A stretch of 64,000 nucleotides of DNA from Natrarchaeobius chitinivorans (GTDB taxonomy: Archaea; Halobacteriota; Halobacteria; Halobacteriales; Natrialbaceae): NCBI RefSeq assembly GCF_003841505.1, contig NZ_REGA01000020.1:33780-97779 (forward strand), in the 5' to 3' direction. Shown piece after piece: positions 51,831 to 61,162 of the stretch (within the stretch, counting starts at the first letter, position 1; every line of letters starts with the position of its first letter). Below the pieces are notes generated by a model. It did not search any database, was not told the DNA's origin, and saw nothing but the letters and a program-made list of their open reading frames with translations. Position numbers and translations under genes: made by a program.

Positions 51831-52943
51831 ATGCTGCTGGTCCTGTGTGTCGACCTCGACGACGACCTCGGGCGAAAGACCGGCTTCTCGACGCCGGTTA
51901 TCGGCCGCGACCCCGTCGAAGAGGCGGCCGTCGCGCTCGCGACCGCGGATCCCGAGGACTCGGACGTCAACGTCATCTTCCAGGGGTTGCACGTCTACGA
52001 CGACCTCACCGAGCGCGACGAGAGCGTCGAAGTCGCCGTCGTCACCGGAAACGAAGAAGACGACGTCAGTGCCAACCGCGAAGTCGGCGACGAGGTCGAC
52101 ACGGTCCTCGCGAGTCTCTCGACCGCCGAGGACGTCACCGCACTGGTGATCACCGACGGCGCACAGGACGAATCCGTCATCCCGATCATCAGATCTCGAG
52201 TCCCGATCGACGGCGTCCGCCGCGTCGTCGTCCGTCAGGCCCAGAACTTGGAGTCGATGTACTACACGATCAAGCAGGTGCTCGACGACCCCGAAACGCG
52301 GGGTACCGTTCTCATACCGCTGGGGATCCTCCTGTTGATCTACCCGCTCGCGTTGATCGGCAGCGCCCTCGAACTGCCGGGATTCGTGCTCGGAACGACC
52401 TCCGCGCTTCTCGGCCTCTATCTCATCTCGCGGGGACTCGGCCTCGGTGACCGTCTCGATAGCGCCGTCGAACGCGGCCGCCGCTCGCTGTACGCCGGCC
52501 GGACGACGCTGCTGGCGTACGTGGTTGCCGCCGCGCTGGTAGTCCTCGGCGGCGTCAGCGGGGTGAACGAACTCGAGGCGGTACGCGAGTCGGCGGTCGG
52601 CGACGCGGGCGCGCTCGCGACCGTCGCCGCGCTCGTCTACGGCTCGATCCAGTGGATCGCCGCGGCCGGCGTGACGACCAGTCTGGGTCAGATCACCGAC
52701 GAGTACATCGCGGACACCCTCGAGTGGCGCTACCTCAACGCGCCGTTTTACGTCCTCTCGATGGCGCTCGTTCTCCACGCGGTGAGTGCGTTCTTCCTCG
52801 ATCGCGTCGACGTCACCTACCTCGCGACGGCGTTGACGGCCGGCACACTCCTCGGAATCGTCAGCACTCTCGCGTTCGCGATCGTCGAGTCCCGATTCTC
52901 GGATTCGGACGACCGGGACGCGCGTCGTCCCGAGAGCGCGTGA
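51831..52943 (+). CDS. DUF373-family membrane protein
   Basis: The product is 370 aa. The soluble N-terminal ~160 residues (MLLVLCVDLDDDLGRKTGFS, SRVPIDGVRRVVVRQAQNLES) are typical of DUF373. Six hydrophobic segments follow (LIPLGILLLIYPLALIGS, FVLGTTSALLGLYLIS, LLAYVVAAALVVLGGVSGV and three more). The family is archaeal and of unknown function. A TATA-like GATATAG lies ~27 nt upstream, suggesting a leaderless mRNA. Confidence 0.9.
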   Translation: MLLVLCVDLDDDLGRKTGFSTPVIGRDPVEEAAVALATADPEDSDVNVIFQGLHVYDDLTERDESVEVAVVTGNEEDDVSANREVGDEVDTVLASLSTAEDVTALVITDGAQDESVIPIIRSRVPIDGVRRVVVRQAQNLESMYYTIKQVLDDPETRGTVLIPLGILLLIYPLALIGSALELPGFVLGTTSALLGLYLISRGLGLGDRLDSAVERGRRSLYAGRTTLLAYVVAAALVVLGGVSGVNELEAVRESAVGDAGALATVAALVYGSIQWIAAAGVTTSLGQITDEYIADTLEWRYLNAPFYVLSMALVLHAVSAFFLDRVDVTYLATALTAGTLLGIVSTLAFAIVESRFSDSDDRDARRPESA

Positions 52944-52985
52944 TCCGATGCAACGACTACTGCAGAAATTTCAGACTGCGTAACC

Positions 52986-53828
52986 CTATCGCTCGCGTTC
53001 GACGACGAACTCGGCCAACTCGAGTAAGTACGCCTTCGCTTCCGGATCGGCCGCGTCGACCTGCTCGAGGGCGTCGATGGCTCGGTCGGCCTCGGCACGC
53101 GCCCGGCGGTTCGCCTCGTCGGGTGTGAGGTCGGTTACCTGTACGACTGACGGCCGCTTGAGTGCGGCGTCGTGGCCCGTGGGCTTGCCGAGTTCGTTGG
53201 AGTCGGCGACCGCGTCTAACACGTCGTCTCTGATCTGAAAGGCGATCCCCACGCGTTCTGCGTACTCGCCGAGGGTTTCGACGGTGAACGGATCCGAGTC
53301 GGCGGCGATCGCACCGAGTTCGGCCGCAGCTCGAAAGAGCGACCCGGTTTTTCGTCTCGCGAGCGTCATGTACTCCGCTTCGTTTTCCGGCTGTGAGGTG
53401 AGTTCGGTCGCCTCGCCGACGCCGAGTTCGACCATCGCTTCGGCGACGACTCGAGTGGCGTCCGGGTTCGCCGAAAAGAGCGCGAACGCTTCACCGAGCA
53501 GTCCGTCGCTGGTGACGATCGCCGGCCCGTGGCCGAATTCGGCCCACGCGCTGGTCGTCCCACGTCGCAGTTCCGATCGATCGATGATGTCGTCGATCAC
53601 CAGCGAGGCGTTGTGGACGAGTTCGATACCGACGCCGAAATCGGTCGCGTCAGTGGCCGTTCCACCGACCGTCTCGCAGGCGAGGATCGTGACCATCGGT
53701 CGAACCCGTTTGCCCCCCGAGAGCGCGACGTGACGGACTTCCTCGTTGAGCGTCTCGGGATCGACCCCGTCGATGATTTCGGCGAGACGCTCTTCAATCA
53801 GCGCCCGGCGGCGCTCCAGAAGTTCCAT
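52986..53828 (-). CDS. Polyprenyl diphosphate synthase (GGPP-type)
   Basis: The product is 280 aa from ATG 53828. Trans-prenyltransferase motifs: GGKRVRPM, first Asp-rich region VIDDIIDRSELRRG, KTGSLFRAA, and second Asp-rich region FQIRDDVLD with the GKPTGHDAALK loop. It condenses IPP with allylic diphosphates to build the C20/C25 chains of archaeal lipids, quinones or carotenoids. The residues before the first DDxxD (IELVHNAS) lack bulky aromatics, fitting a C20 or longer product. Confidence 0.93.
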   Translation of the reverse strand: MELLERRRALIEERLAEIIDGVDPETLNEEVRHVALSGGKRVRPMVTILACETVGGTATDATDFGVGIELVHNASLVIDDIIDRSELRRGTTSAWAEFGHGPAIVTSDGLLGEAFALFSANPDATRVVAEAMVELGVGEATELTSQPENEAEYMTLARRKTGSLFRAAAELGAIAADSDPFTVETLGEYAERVGIAFQIRDDVLDAVADSNELGKPTGHDAALKRPSVVQVTDLTPDEANRRARAEADRAIDALEQVDAADPEAKAYLLELAEFVVERER

Positions 53829-53899
53829 TGACGGTTCTTGGGAGGGGGTGAAAAAGTAGGTGACGGTTCGCAAAGCGCCACCGTGCGGTCAGGGCCAGT

Positions 53900-54853
53900 T
53901 TACTGGAACTGCTCGGTCAGCGCGGGGACGACGTCGAAGAGGTCGTCCTGGATGGCGTAGTCGGCGATGTCCATGATCGGCGCGTTCGGATCGGTGTTGA
54001 TCGCGACGATCGTCTCCGAGCCTTTCATGCCGGCGACGTGCTGGACCGCTCCGGAGATGCCGATCGCGATGTAGACGTCGGGTGTCACCACTTTCCCGGA
54101 CTGGCCGACCTGTCGGTTCTTCGGTAGCCAGCCGCTGTCGACGATCGGGCGCGAGGACGACACCGTCGCCTCGAGCGCGTCGGCGAGTTCGTGGATGAGC
54201 TCGAGGTTTTCTTCTTCGTCGATGCCGCGGCCGACGGAGACGAGGACGTCGGCGTCGCTGATGTCGACGTCGCCGCCGGCGACCTCTTCGAAGCCGGTGA
54301 CGGTCGCGCCCAGTGCATCTTCGTCGATGTCGGGGTCGAACGCCTCGATCGTGGCGTCGCCAGTGCCCTCGGCGGCGGGCCACTCCGCGCCGCGGATGGT
54401 GACGACGGCGGGTCCGGACAGCGAGACGGTCGTTTCGACCTTGCCGCCGTACATCTCGCGGGTCGCGCGCAGTTCGTCGCCATCGCTCTCGAGGGCGACG
54501 GTATCGGTGACGATGGGAACGTCGAGGCGTGAGGCGACGGCGGGGGCGTAGTCCAGCCCGTTGACGCTGTTGGGCGTGAGGACGTACTGGGCCTCGAGTT
54601 CGGTGGCGAGCTGGACGGTGGTCTGGGTGTAGACGCCGTGGTCGAACTCCTCGCCGTAGTCGACGGTGTGGACGGCGTCGACGCCGTCGCGGTCGAGTTT
54701 GGCGGCGAAGTCGTCGACGGTGCCGCTGATGACGGCGACGTGGAGGTCGGCGCCGACGTCGTCGGCGAGGGCTCTGCCGGCGGTGAGGAGTTCGTAGCTG
54801 ACGTCTCTGAGTTCGCCGCGGCGGTGGTCGGCGACCGCGAGAACGGCGCTCAT
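53900..54853 (-). CDS. etfA: Electron transfer flavoprotein alpha subunit
   Basis: The product is 317 aa. The C-terminal FAD domain is clear: [48 protein letters not shown] and [15 protein letters not shown]. The N-terminal domain holds the ETF alpha/beta fold. ETF carries electrons from acyl-CoA or similar dehydrogenases to the quinone pool. It overlaps etfB by 4 nt downstream in the same unit. Confidence 0.95.
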   Translation of the reverse strand: MSAVLAVADHRRGELRDVSYELLTAGRALADDVGADLHVAVISGTVDDFAAKLDRDGVDAVHTVDYGEEFDHGVYTQTTVQLATELEAQYVLTPNSVNGLDYAPAVASRLDVPIVTDTVALESDGDELRATREMYGGKVETTVSLSGPAVVTIRGAEWPAAEGTGDATIEAFDPDIDEDALGATVTGFEEVAGGDVDISDADVLVSVGRGIDEEENLELIHELADALEATVSSSRPIVDSGWLPKNRQVGQSGKVVTPDVYIAIGISGAVQHVAGMKGSETIVAINTDPNAPIMDIADYAIQDDLFDVVPALTEQFQ

Positions 54854-55641
54854 TGTGCCACCCCCTTCTCGCGGAGCAAGTCAGCGAGTTCGGCGGCGGT
54901 CTCGTCGGCGTCGCCCTCCCAGACGGTGACGTCGGTCTCGCTTTCGGGTTCGGCCATCTCCTCGAGGGTGAGCGCCGATTCGAGGCCGTCGGCGTCGATG
55001 CCGAGGTCGGCGAGATCCTGCACCTCGAGTGGTTTGCGCTGGGCCTGCCGGATACCCCGGAGGCTGGCGTAGCGGGGTTCGTTGATGCCGGTCTGGATCG
55101 TCAACACGGCGGGAAGCTCGACGTCGGTCAGCTCCTCGACGCCGCCCTCGAGTTCGCGTCGAACGGAGGCGGTATCGTCGTCGAAGTCGTGGGCGAGGTG
55201 GTTGACGACGGCGGCCCACTCGTAGCCGACGGCGTCGGCGAGGGTGACGCCGGTTGCGCCGAAGCTGTCGTCGCCGGACTGGACGCCCGAGAGGACGAGA
55301 TCTGGCTCCTCGGCGTCGACGACGGCGGCCAGAATCTGGGATTTGAGGCCGACGTCGAGGAGATCGACGTCGGCGAGAGCGTCGTCCCAGACGCGGATGG
55401 CGCGGTCTGGGCCCTTCGCGAGGGCCTGTCGAATGGTCTGTTCGCAGTCGTCGGGACCGATGGTGACGGTGACGATTTCGTCGGCGAGGCCGGCCTCCTG
55501 GAGCTGGACGGCCTCCTCGATGGCGTACTCGTCCCACTCGTTGAGGTCGGCACCGAGATAGCGATCGGCGATGGCGGTGCCCTCGATCTCGAACTCGTCT
55601 TCGACGGTCGTGACTTCCGTGACCGGAACGAGAATCTTCAT
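54850..55641 (-). CDS. etfB: Electron transfer flavoprotein beta subunit
   Basis: The product is 263 aa, ATG 55641 (MKILVPVTEVTTVEDEFEIEG); the TTG just before it is disregarded. ETF beta features are LNEWDEYAIEEAVQLQEAG, VLSGVQSGDDSFGATGVTLAD and PAVLTIQTGINEPRYASLRG with AMP-binding-type residues. It is followed by etfA, which binds FAD. No ETF:quinone oxidoreductase gene adjoins it. Confidence 0.94.
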   Translation of the reverse strand: MKILVPVTEVTTVEDEFEIEGTAIADRYLGADLNEWDEYAIEEAVQLQEAGLADEIVTVTIGPDDCEQTIRQALAKGPDRAIRVWDDALADVDLLDVGLKSQILAAVVDAEEPDLVLSGVQSGDDSFGATGVTLADAVGYEWAAVVNHLAHDFDDDTASVRRELEGGVEELTDVELPAVLTIQTGINEPRYASLRGIRQAQRKPLEVQDLADLGIDADGLESALTLEEMAEPESETDVTVWEGDADETAAELADLLREKGVAQ

Positions 55642-55849
55642 CAATATTGCTCCAACGTCGCTCCCGTAAACGTTTTCGAAACTCCGGTTCCGGTGTTCGC
55701 CGTTTTCCGCCGGTCGTCGAGGGGATCCGACAGCCGTCGGCCGTCGGCCGAACCGATCGGTCGCGGAGACACACAGTTCGTTTCACAGACCGCTCGAGGC
55801 GGTCGTACCGAGACGGAAACGGTTTAACGTCGCCTCCGGTATTACGGGT

Positions 55850-56308
55850 ATGGCAGACTGTCCACTCGCCGACGACTGTCCGAGCTTTTCCGAACGGATC
55901 TCCGGAATGGGGTGTCAACACTACGGAGATCGGGGCGGCAAAGAGTGGTGCAACCACTACAGCCAGCCGATCGAGGATCTGAAGACACAACCGGTGAAAC
56001 CCGGCGAGGAGGTCGTCATCGACGTCGTCGACATGCACGAAAGTGGTGCCGGCGTCGGTCGAACCGACGACGGGTTCATCATCATGGTCGACGGTCTCCT
56101 CCCCGAGACTCGGGCTCGAGTCGAAATCACGCGAGTTCACAGCAATCACGCACGCGCGGAGGAACTCGAGACCCTTTCGATCGACGAAGACGAGGACGCC
56201 GAGGAGGACGAGTCGGACGGCGGGCGAACGGACGGATCTGACGGAAGGGGCAGTCTCCGCGAACAGCGCGAACAACTCGGCAGTCGAGAGAACTTCTGGG
56301 GCTCCTGA
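55850..56308 (+). CDS. TRAM-domain protein with N-terminal Cys cluster
   Basis: The product is 152 aa. The first ~35 residues hold five cysteines (DCPLADDCPSF, MGCQHYGDR, EWCNHYS), probably a metal-binding knob. Residues 45-110 are a TRAM domain (KPGEEVVIDVVDMHESGAGVGRTDDGFIIMVDGLLPETRARVEI), an OB-like RNA-binding fold. The tail is acidic and disordered. TRAM proteins bind tRNA/rRNA or act in RNA chaperoning. Confidence 0.88.
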   Translation: MADCPLADDCPSFSERISGMGCQHYGDRGGKEWCNHYSQPIEDLKTQPVKPGEEVVIDVVDMHESGAGVGRTDDGFIIMVDGLLPETRARVEITRVHSNHARAEELETLSIDEDEDAEEDESDGGRTDGSDGRGSLREQREQLGSRENFWGS

Positions 56309-56392
56309 CCGCCCTCGAGGCGGTGTCTCGTCGGACCTGGACAGTCACAGTTAGTGGTTTTCGCGGCGGGGCTACCGTCGATTCGCTTATTT

Positions 56393-56653
56393 TCAATTCG
56401 CTTCTTCTCGGCGGCAATCCATCGCCACTTTGTGGAGGATTGCAACGACCGTGATTACGAACACGGTTGCCGAGAGGACGACGATACCCGACGAAACGAG
56501 ACTCTCGAGTAGCGGGATGCGAACGGGCAAGATACCGCGTGTAATCCGTTCGAACGCGAGCAACGCCCAGGAGACGAGGAATCCGCCGTACAACGTGAGA
56601 AATTCGTCACTGGTTGCGTACTCCAGTGCTTCGCGAGCGGGGACTTCTGCCAT
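56393..56653 (-). CDS. Small membrane protein, 86 aa
   Basis: The product is 86 aa with two hydrophobic segments (FLTLYGGFLVSWALLAFERI and GIVVLSATVFVITVVAILHKV). No family recognised. It stands alone between the TRAM gene and the MITE at 56819. Confidence 0.6.
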   Translation of the reverse strand: MAEVPAREALEYATSDEFLTLYGGFLVSWALLAFERITRGILPVRIPLLESLVSSGIVVLSATVFVITVVAILHKVAMDCRREEAN

Positions 56654-56967
56654 TACCTAACACGATCCGTGTGAGTATTTATGTCGTGTCAATTCGATGG
56701 AGGTGTCACACAGTCAGCTCCGGTGGAACAAAGCCACTGTTTCGGACGGATCGTTAATTCCGGCGCAATCGCGACTTTCCTGCAGTCGCGCTGGCACATC
56801 GACGAGCAATCCGTCTGATACAGTTTGCTATGCTGATTGCCGGTCGATCGCCCACCGTTCTGCGATCGACCGGTAAAGACTCATAGCAGACCGTATGAAA
56901 CGATGTCACGTTATGCTTTCGCGTGAATTCGGACGAGAGCGGAAGACGCCGCTGCAACAAGAGGTAA
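56654..56967. other. Intergenic region with MITE (family A)
   Basis: No gene is supported in these 314 bases. The only recognisable structure is the family A element at 56819-56895; the rest is GC-balanced non-coding sequence. Confidence 0.6.
56819..56895 (-). mobile_element. 77-bp MITE (family A), second copy
   Basis: It is nearly identical to the PIN-gene element at 5269-5346 but inverted: terminal repeats TACAGTTTGCTATG and CATAGCAGACCGTA, with the same inner CCGGTCGATCGC hairpin. TGA flanks both sides (56816-56818, 56896-56898), again consistent with a 3-bp duplication. There is one deletion and one or two substitutions relative to the first copy. It lies in a non-coding region. Confidence 0.8.
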
Positions 56968-58815
56968 ATGCGAGTTTCGCAAAGTACAACCCGATTAATG
57001 GCAGCCGGATCGAACGCCGGACGGCGTCTCCTCGCAGCGGTCGCCGTCGTCTGTGCCGTCGGCGGACTCCTGCTCGCGGCGAGTGCGATGCCGATGCTGG
57101 CGGGGAACTCTCCTGCGCACACGCTTCTCACGGACGAATCCGCAGAACCGACGGCTCAGGATGGCTTCCAGTCGGCCGAGAGCCACGGGTCGCCGGCCGA
57201 CTCGCTCGAGAGTCGGGACGACAGCGGTGATCGTGAGGGGACTGCCGACCACGGGGGTACCGGCGAGGCGTCGGCGGGTGGTCCCGGTGATGGGGGTGAC
57301 ACCACCGCTCTCGAGGGCGGGCCGGGCGGAGACGCGCAGTTCGCCGACGGGGAGTCCGGAACCGCGGAACGAATCGCGGGCGGCGCGCTGTACGGACTCG
57401 CAACGCTGTTTTCGGCGATCGGCGGCGACTGGTTGGCCGGTGCCGACGAGCCAGCTGCCGGTGAGTTCGCCGGTTCCGAAGTTGCCGACGCAGAAGAACG
57501 ACTCGAGGAGGGCGAACCCGCCGACGCAGAGACACGGGCGGGGGAAAGCGAATCCGCCGAAAGCGGCATGGGTGGCGAGTTCGGCGCGTTGCTGACGGGG
57601 GAGGACGATCCAGATGCCCTCGAGGCGGGCGTCGGGGAGGAGAGACTGGGCGGAGGAGAGTTCCCGGACGAAGACGGGACGACCGCGGACGAACTGACAG
57701 CAGACGACGAGGAACGCACGCTCGCGGACGACTTCGAGCCCGGTGAAATGGAAGACCTCGAGTCCGGTGAAACGGCCGACCTCGAGGACGAACCGGAAGG
57801 CGACGGGCCGGACATGGGTGATGGGGGCGTTTCGGGAGCCGAGGACGAATTCACGGGAGCCGACCCCGACGGGGACCAGGACGACTTCACGAGAGGTGCG
57901 GCCGAATTCGGGGACGGCGACGCGGAACTCGAGGACGGTGATTCCACCGCCGGGAGCGACGAGACCGAGACCGGTGGCGACGCCGCGGCGGTGGGTGACG
58001 ACGCGTTCGAGGGTGGCGACGCCCGAACCGACGCCGAGCAGTTCGACGATCCACCGCCGGACGGGGCGAGCGATGAGGACGAAGCGGCGACCAGCACTGC
58101 CGAATCGAGCGGGCCGGACGAACCCGACGCGGGCGGTGAATCCACGCTCGAGGACGCCGTTTCGGCCCCCTCGACCACGACTCTCCTCGCGGCCGTCCTC
58201 GCGCTCGCGCTTCCGATCGTCGGCTACGTCCTCTACGCGTGGGACGACCCGATCGGGACGCTGCAGGCGATTCCCGGACGGGTCGTCTCGGCCGTCATGG
58301 CTGGCGTCGTCGCCTGTTCGGAGGCCCTCGAGCGTGCGGTGGGGGCGCTTCGCGGAGTTCGGTCGATCGCCGAGTTGCCGGGGCTCGTCCTCGCGGGGAT
58401 AGTGGCTGTCGTCGGATCGGTCCGTCTGCGGGTTCGAGACACCGGTTCGTCGCTCGGAGTGTTCGACGGCGACGGGGGGAACGCTCAGGAGGTCCCGGCG
58501 ACGGATTCCCAGATCGGCGCACGCGAACGGATCAGGGAAGCCTTCGAGGACGTGATCGACGCGTCGTCGATGTATCGATCGCGGGTCGCGACGGCGACGC
58601 CCGCCGACGTCGCACGCAGTGCGAAACGGGCCGGCGCGCCGTCCGATCCCGTCGAGACGATCACCGGCGCGTTTCGCGACGTCGAGTACGGCGCTCGAGA
58701 TCCCGAGGCATACGTCGATCCGACGACCGCTGCCCACGACCGACTCCGGACCGAACTCGTCGGCGACGCGGGCGAGGAGTCCGACACCGGGTCGACGGAG
58801 GCGTCCGACGAATGA
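56968..58815 (+). CDS. DUF4129-domain membrane protein with long acidic linker
   Basis: The product is 615 aa. A signal-anchor (residues ~18-45) leads into about 330 residues of disordered Asp/Glu/Gly-rich sequence, then a membrane helix (STTTLLAAVLALALPIVGYVLYAWDD, ~410-430) and helical region. The C-terminal DUF4129 part reads IREAFEDVIDASSMYRS, TPADVARSAKRAGAPSDPVETITGAFRDVEYG. It is the first gene of a four-gene block (with DUF7269-like, DUF58 and a 534-aa membrane gene), each overlapping the next by 4 nt. The block faces moxR, suggesting assembly or maturation of surface or membrane complexes. Confidence 0.85.
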   Translation: MRVSQSTTRLMAAGSNAGRRLLAAVAVVCAVGGLLLAASAMPMLAGNSPAHTLLTDESAEPTAQDGFQSAESHGSPADSLESRDDSGDREGTADHGGTGEASAGGPGDGGDTTALEGGPGGDAQFADGESGTAERIAGGALYGLATLFSAIGGDWLAGADEPAAGEFAGSEVADAEERLEEGEPADAETRAGESESAESGMGGEFGALLTGEDDPDALEAGVGEERLGGGEFPDEDGTTADELTADDEERTLADDFEPGEMEDLESGETADLEDEPEGDGPDMGDGGVSGAEDEFTGADPDGDQDDFTRGAAEFGDGDAELEDGDSTAGSDETETGGDAAAVGDDAFEGGDARTDAEQFDDPPPDGASDEDEAATSTAESSGPDEPDAGGESTLEDAVSAPSTTTLLAAVLALALPIVGYVLYAWDDPIGTLQAIPGRVVSAVMAGVVACSEALERAVGALRGVRSIAELPGLVLAGIVAVVGSVRLRVRDTGSSLGVFDGDGGNAQEVPATDSQIGARERIREAFEDVIDASSMYRSRVATATPADVARSAKRAGAPSDPVETITGAFRDVEYGARDPEAYVDPTTAAHDRLRTELVGDAGEESDTGSTEASDE

Positions 58816-59585
58816 GCCGGATGCCGTCACGTCGGGGACTGGTCGTCGTCACGCTCGTCGGGGGTGTCTCCCTCGTCGTCGGATCGCTCTTCGCCGTCCG
58901 TCCCGCGCTCGTCCTCGAGGTCGTCCCGGCGCTCCGGTCGGTCCTCGACGTCGTCGATCCCGGCGTCGTCGTCCTTCTCGCGACGATCGGGCTCGTGTTG
59001 TTCGCCCCGACGCTTGGAATCGTCGGGAAACTGCGGGGGAGTTCGATCGATCCGCTTGTCGAATCGAACGACTCGAGCGCAACGGGGCGACCGGGCGGCG
59101 GTCGAAACCGGAGGGATGCCGGACCGTCGCTCGAGCGAGGATCGACCGTCGGCGCGTCGTTCGATCGGTACGTCGACCGCGCGACGGCCTACGAGGGCGA
59201 TCGCGAGGTTCGCTCGAGTGCACGGGAGGAACTCGTCGGCTCCCTTCGATCGATCGCGGTGACGGCGTACGCAAACCGGGCCGGCGTCACGGACGAGGAG
59301 GCGACGGCGGCGATCGAAACCGGGACGTGGACCGACGACCCTCGTGCGTCGGCGTTGTTGTCGGGTGAAGGGGGGCCGTCGACGCCGCTGTGGCTCTGGA
59401 TGTTCGATCTCGTCTCCGCGAGCGATCCGTTCTCCCGGAGCCTCGAGCGGACGATCGACGAGATCGAATCGCTACAGTCGGCTGCGGCGATCGAACCGCC
59501 GACGGTCGAACAGGAGGGGGACGATGCCGTCTGCGAACTGGACGCCGACGCCGACGACGAGGCGGCGGGAGGGGACGACGGGTGA
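58812..59585 (+). CDS. Membrane protein of the DUF58/MoxR cluster (DUF7269-like)
   Basis: The product is 257 aa from ATG 58812; the ~190-codon longer frame is shadow. Two hydrophobic helices (LVVVTLVGGVSLVVGSLFAV and VVVLLATIGLVLFAPTLGIVG) precede a soluble domain: ASFDRYVDRATAYEGDREVRSSAREELVGSLRSIAVTAYANRAGVTDEEA, ending in an acidic tail with a single Cys. It sits between DUF4129 and DUF58 genes, overlapping both by 4 nt. Function unknown. Confidence 0.8.
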   Translation: MSRMPSRRGLVVVTLVGGVSLVVGSLFAVRPALVLEVVPALRSVLDVVDPGVVVLLATIGLVLFAPTLGIVGKLRGSSIDPLVESNDSSATGRPGGGRNRRDAGPSLERGSTVGASFDRYVDRATAYEGDREVRSSAREELVGSLRSIAVTAYANRAGVTDEEATAAIETGTWTDDPRASALLSGEGGPSTPLWLWMFDLVSASDPFSRSLERTIDEIESLQSAAAIEPPTVEQEGDDAVCELDADADDEAAGGDDG

Positions 59586-61162
59586 CGGATCCGATTCGAC
59601 GGGCACGGTGGCAGGGTGCGCTCGTGGTTGCGCTGGTTTCGTCGCTGCTCGCGGTCGCACTCGGGATCTCCGCGCTGTTTTTCCTCGCCATCGTCGCCCT
59701 CGGTTTCGTCCTCGTCGGGCAGGTGAGCGCCGATCCCGACCCAGATCTTCGGGTCGAGCGTCACCTGGACAACTCTCGAGTCCGTCCGGGAGAGCCGGTA
59801 ACGGCAACGGTTTCGGTGACCAACGAGGGCGACAGCGTCGTCTCCGACGTTCGAATCGCCGACGAACCGCCGGCTGGTGTCCCCGTTACCGACGGATCGC
59901 CCGCGTTCGCGAGCGCGATTCGACCTGGCGAGACGGTCAGCTACGAGTACGAACTGACGCCGCCCCGCGGGGAGTTCGCGTTCGGTTCCGTAACGGTCAG
60001 GCTGCGTTCGCTGTCGGCGACGACCGTCGTAACCGATGACATCGAGCCGGGCGGGGACGCCGAACTCGCCTGCGAGACGGTGCTCGATTCGTTTCCGGTC
60101 CAGGAGCGGACGATCCAGTTCGTCGGACAGACACCCACCGACGACGGCGGAAGCGGCATCGAGTTCTTCTCGACGCGGGAGTATCGACGCGGCGACCCCA
60201 TCAACCGAATCGACTGGCATCGCTTCGCTCGCACGGGCGACCTCGCGACCGTCGAGTACCGCGAGGAGCGGGCGGTGACGGTCGTGTTCGTCGTCGACGA
60301 CCGCGACGGCGTCCACCGCGAGGCGGTCGGCGACGGCCCCGACTCGTTCGACCTGACGCTCTATGCCGCCTCGAGGGGCGTCGTCGCCTCGCTCGAGGAC
60401 GGCAACCGAACCGGCGTGGCGACGCTTTCGGGCGACACCTGGATTTCTCCCTCCGCCGAAAGCGACGTCACACGGCGACTGGACGACGCGCACGAGGGTG
60501 AGGGCGGACCGCCGACGGCCGACGGTCGTCGATCCTCTTCGACGCGTCGGTCCCGCTCGAGGAGGGGATCGAACGGCAGGTCCGACGCGGCTGCGGACAC
60601 GCCCGTCACCGACGGCGGACCGGTCGGTGAGGACGGGTCAGTTGGCGAGAGTGGGTCGGTCGACGGGGAGGGATCAGTTGGCGACAACGAACCGACTGGC
60701 GACGACGGGTTCGGCGACGACAGTTCGACCACCGACGGCGCTTCGACGACTGACGGTGCGTCGACGACCAGCGGTGCTTCGCTCGTGGCCGACCTCGAGC
60801 GGCGGCTTCCCCGCCGAGCGCAGGTCGTCCTCTGTACGCCGCTTTCGGATCGGGCCGCGGTCGACCTCGTCGAGACGCTGCGGACTCGCGGACGGGACGT
60901 GACGGTCGTCACGCCGGACCTGACGACCGGCGTCGGCTCGTCGTCGGTCGGTACGGGTGCCCGGATCGCCGGCCTCGTGCGAACGAACAGGATCGACGAG
61001 CTTCGCGGGATCGGCGCGGCCGTCGTCGACTGGCACCTCGAGGATCCGATCTCGGTCGATCTGGCGCGGGTCTTTCGGTCGGGGACGGGTTCCGGCGGGT
61101 CGAAAGCGGGGACTCGAAACCCGCGGACCGGTCGACGGGGACCTCGAGGTGATCGCCGATGA
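59582..61162 (+). CDS. DUF58-family protein
   Basis: The product is 526 aa with a GTG start (59582) sharing GTGA with the previous stop. Two N-terminal membrane segments (ALVVALVSSLLAVALGIS and LFFLAIVALGFVLVGQ) are followed by an Ig-like domain (DLRVERHLDNSRVRPGEPVTATVSVTNEGD), then the DUF58 signature EYRRGDPINRIDWHRFARTGDLATVEY. A von Willebrand-like region after a low-complexity Ser/Gly/Asp linker (SVGESGSVDGEGSVGDN, repeats of DGAST) ends the protein. DUF58 proteins typically operate with MoxR ATPases. Confidence 0.9.
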   Translation: MTDPIRRARWQGALVVALVSSLLAVALGISALFFLAIVALGFVLVGQVSADPDPDLRVERHLDNSRVRPGEPVTATVSVTNEGDSVVSDVRIADEPPAGVPVTDGSPAFASAIRPGETVSYEYELTPPRGEFAFGSVTVRLRSLSATTVVTDDIEPGGDAELACETVLDSFPVQERTIQFVGQTPTDDGGSGIEFFSTREYRRGDPINRIDWHRFARTGDLATVEYREERAVTVVFVVDDRDGVHREAVGDGPDSFDLTLYAASRGVVASLEDGNRTGVATLSGDTWISPSAESDVTRRLDDAHEGEGGPPTADGRRSSSTRRSRSRRGSNGRSDAAADTPVTDGGPVGEDGSVGESGSVDGEGSVGDNEPTGDDGFGDDSSTTDGASTTDGASTTSGASLVADLERRLPRRAQVVLCTPLSDRAAVDLVETLRTRGRDVTVVTPDLTTGVGSSSVGTGARIAGLVRTNRIDELRGIGAAVVDWHLEDPISVDLARVFRSGTGSGGSKAGTRNPRTGRRGPRGDRR

